From the NCBI GenBank assembly GCA_002898975.1, contig BEID01000087.1:1-6221 (forward strand): DNA of 6,221 nucleotides, given 5' to 3'. Below the pieces are notes generated by a model that was not told the origin of the DNA, searched no databases, and worked only from the letters and a program-made list of their open reading frames with translations. The DNA is from a bacterium HR27 (GTDB lineage Bacteria; Chloroflexota; Chloroflexia; Thermomicrobiales; Thermomicrobiaceae). How positions within the stretch are numbered: the first letter of the stretch is position 1; each line of letters begins with the position of its first letter. A program made the position numbers and the translations under genes. Shown here piece by piece: positions 4,837 to 6,221 of this stretch.

Positions 4837-6221
4837 ATGCACCAACCGTTCGAACACCACCGCGCAGAAGACTTCTTCCGTGAAGTTCTACTAACTGTCC
4901 TCCCGCTCGTTCGTGCCGATCTCGGTGGCTTCTTCGTCTTCGACGAGCGGTTCGAGCGCACGATCAGCGGGACGATCGTCGGCGAACAACCTCCGCATGC
5001 CCTTCCACCTGTCGCGGTTGCCAAGGCACCACCGGCTGCCGTTCCAGCGGAGCGATGGTTGAAGGAGCACCACCGCCCACTCCATCTCTTCCGCCCCCGT
5101 GATTGGGAACGGTTCCCTCCTCTCAATCCAGGGCTGCGCGCGCTGGCCGAGCAGGGCCGACTCGTCGGCCTGGCCATCCCGCTCGTCTGGGAAAACGACC
5201 TCATCGGTGTCGCCTACTTCTGGCGGCACCGTACTCCTTACCCCTTCACGCACCGGGAGATCCGCCGAGCGCAACGCTGGTGCCAGCTCGCCACGCTCGT
5301 CGCCGTTGCCAGCCGACTATGGGAACGCGAAGCATCACTTCGGGCGAACCTCGAGCGTCTTCTGGAGGTCGATCGCCGGTTGGAACGGATCACCAGCTTG
5401 TCCTCGCTAGGCCGGACACTGCGCGCAGCGCTTCTTGAGTTTCTCGCTCCTGCCTCGATCGCGTTCCTCCTGCGCATCGGTTCCGAGCGAGTCGAAGTGT
5501 TTTCCGACGACGTCGCCGATCCGATCCGCACACAGCTCCGTACACTGGCGCTCGAGCGACGAGTGCTGCACGACACGGGATCGGAAATCGTCGGACTGAG
5601 TCGCCCCCAGGCACGCCAGGCACTCGGACCATGGGTCGACCACCTGCCCCGCGAGGTCGCTGAAGTCCTGGCCGTGCCGATCCTGGGCGAAGGTCGGGCC
5701 CACGGCTTCCTGGTCGCCTGGGCTACCACCGTCCTAGCGACTCAGATCCTGGACCAGCAATCGAGCACGTTGCCGATCTTGATCAGGCACATTGCCACCG
5801 TCGTCGAGCGCATCGCTGCACATGCCCAGCTCCAGCAAACCAACGAGCAACTTCGCGCCCTTCTCACCGTCGCCCAGCACGTCGCCACTGCTGAGTCGAC
5901 GACGGAACTGCTCACCCACGTCGAACGCGTACTGCGGGCGCACCTCCGCTACGATGCTTTGATCTACCTCGAACCCGACCGGGACAATCCCTCGCTGTTG
6001 CGGGTCGCCTGGGGAAGCGGCACCTACCCGGAGGCAGAGATCGGTAACCGCATCCCGATCGACCGCAGCCTCGCTGGCTTCGTTTACCGAACCGGGAGAG
6101 CGATAGCGCTCGCTGACTCCTGGGAAGACCCGCGTACCTTCCATCGACCCGAGCGACGTTTTCCGCTCCGTTCGGTTGTCATCCACCCGGTTCAGGTGGG
6201 AGACAAGGTCGTCGGCGTCCT
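4837..6221 (+). CDS. Multi-GAF-domain sensory protein (C-terminus beyond window)
   Basis: An uninterrupted plus-strand frame gives 461 residues and runs off the right edge, so the protein is incomplete. It begins at ATG 4837 with GAGGA seven bases upstream; the nearest in-frame upstream stop is at 4777. Three GAF-like modules can be seen. The first is at about 11-160, from an N-terminal helix and DLGGFFVFDE to LVGLAIPLVWENDLIGVAYF. The second, more divergent, is at about 175-330, with VLAVPILGEGRAHGFLVAW. The third, from about 338, is the clearest, with YDALIYLEPD, IPIDRSLAGFVYRTGRAI and RSVVIHPVQVGDKVVGV. Amphipathic linkers near 155-185 and 325-345 (QLQQTNEQLRALLTVAQHVA) look like signalling helices. 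No membrane span or signal peptide appears, so it is probably cytosolic. Such arrays usually end in a histidine kinase, GGDEF/EAL or PP2C output domain; which one is not visible. Minus-strand frames inside this gene are shadows. Confidence 0.85.
   Translation, partial: MHQPFEHHRAEDFFREVLLTVLPLVRADLGGFFVFDERFERTISGTIVGEQPPHALPPVAVAKAPPAAVPAERWLKEHHRPLHLFRPRDWERFPPLNPGLRALAEQGRLVGLAIPLVWENDLIGVAYFWRHRTPYPFTHREIRRAQRWCQLATLVAVASRLWEREASLRANLERLLEVDRRLERITSLSSLGRTLRAALLEFLAPASIAFLLRIGSERVEVFSDDVADPIRTQLRTLALERRVLHDTGSEIVGLSRPQARQALGPWVDHLPREVAEVLAVPILGEGRAHGFLVAWATTVLATQILDQQSSTLPILIRHIATVVERIAAHAQLQQTNEQLRALLTVAQHVATAESTTELLTHVERVLRAHLRYDALIYLEPDRDNPSLLRVAWGSGTYPEAEIGNRIPIDRSLAGFVYRTGRAIALADSWEDPRTFHRPERRFPLRSVVIHPVQVGDKVVGV

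Noticed and set aside
4770..6186. Several minus-strand frames of 98-163 codons (for example 5238-5729 and 5734-6186)
   Set aside because: All are antisense to the continuous plus-strand GAF gene, which has a good ribosome binding site and GAF-like motifs; the reverse frames show no motifs and no convincing starts.
1..6221. tRNA, rRNA, CRISPR array, insertion sequence or DnaA-box cluster
   Set aside because: I looked for these by eye on both strands and saw no cloverleaf with CCA end, regular spaced repeats, transposase motifs or TTATNCACA-like boxes.

Overview
This 6.2 kb, GC-rich bacterial window centres on the conserved rpmH-rnpA-yidD-yidC-jag cluster, read on the minus strand. The high GC, the CGA- and GATC-rich codon use, the Arg-rich L34 and RnpA, and several non-ATG starts (GTG, TTG) suggest a GC-rich, perhaps thermophilic, lineage such as a Thermomicrobia-like member of the Chloroflexota. 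That placement is an impression and was not tested by any search.

Layout from left to right. Positions 1-90 hold the last 29 codons of an unidentified plus-strand gene. It converges, with 10 bases between, on a minus-strand PfkB-family sugar/nucleoside kinase (101-982). The kinase is the last gene of the minus-strand series. In transcription order that series is rpmH (L34, 3526-3356), rnpA (RNase P protein, 3347-2961), yidD (2964-2755, 4-base overlap with rnpA), yidC (2712-1774), jag (1710-1018) and the kinase (982-101). The longest gap is 63 bases, so all six could be one transcript. rpmH, at 56 codons, is short and easily missed.

Upstream of rpmH, on the same strand, lies a serine beta-lactamase/esterase-like hydrolase (4678-3626). 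The 99 bases between them hold a good promoter candidate with an extended -10, overlapping the hydrolase stop codon. Just downstream of it is a hairpin followed by six U residues. The hairpin can end the hydrolase transcript, but it also lies at the very 5' end of any rpmH transcript from this promoter, so it may act as a leader attenuator.

Divergent from the hydrolase, across a 158-base region with a perfect 14-base palindrome, is a plus-strand gene that starts at 4837 and runs off the right edge. Its 461 visible residues look like a string of three GAF-type sensor modules; the output domain lies outside the window.

The core genes act in tRNA 5' maturation, ribosome assembly, membrane protein insertion (YidC, with YidD in support) and RNA binding (Jag/KhpB). 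I saw no tRNA, rRNA, insertion sequence, CRISPR array or DnaA-box cluster. I found no convincing new multi-gene system. The features most worth a second look are the promoter/hairpin arrangement before rpmH, the hairpin in the first codons of rnpA, the extended L34, the kinase attached to the operon, and the truncated GAF protein.
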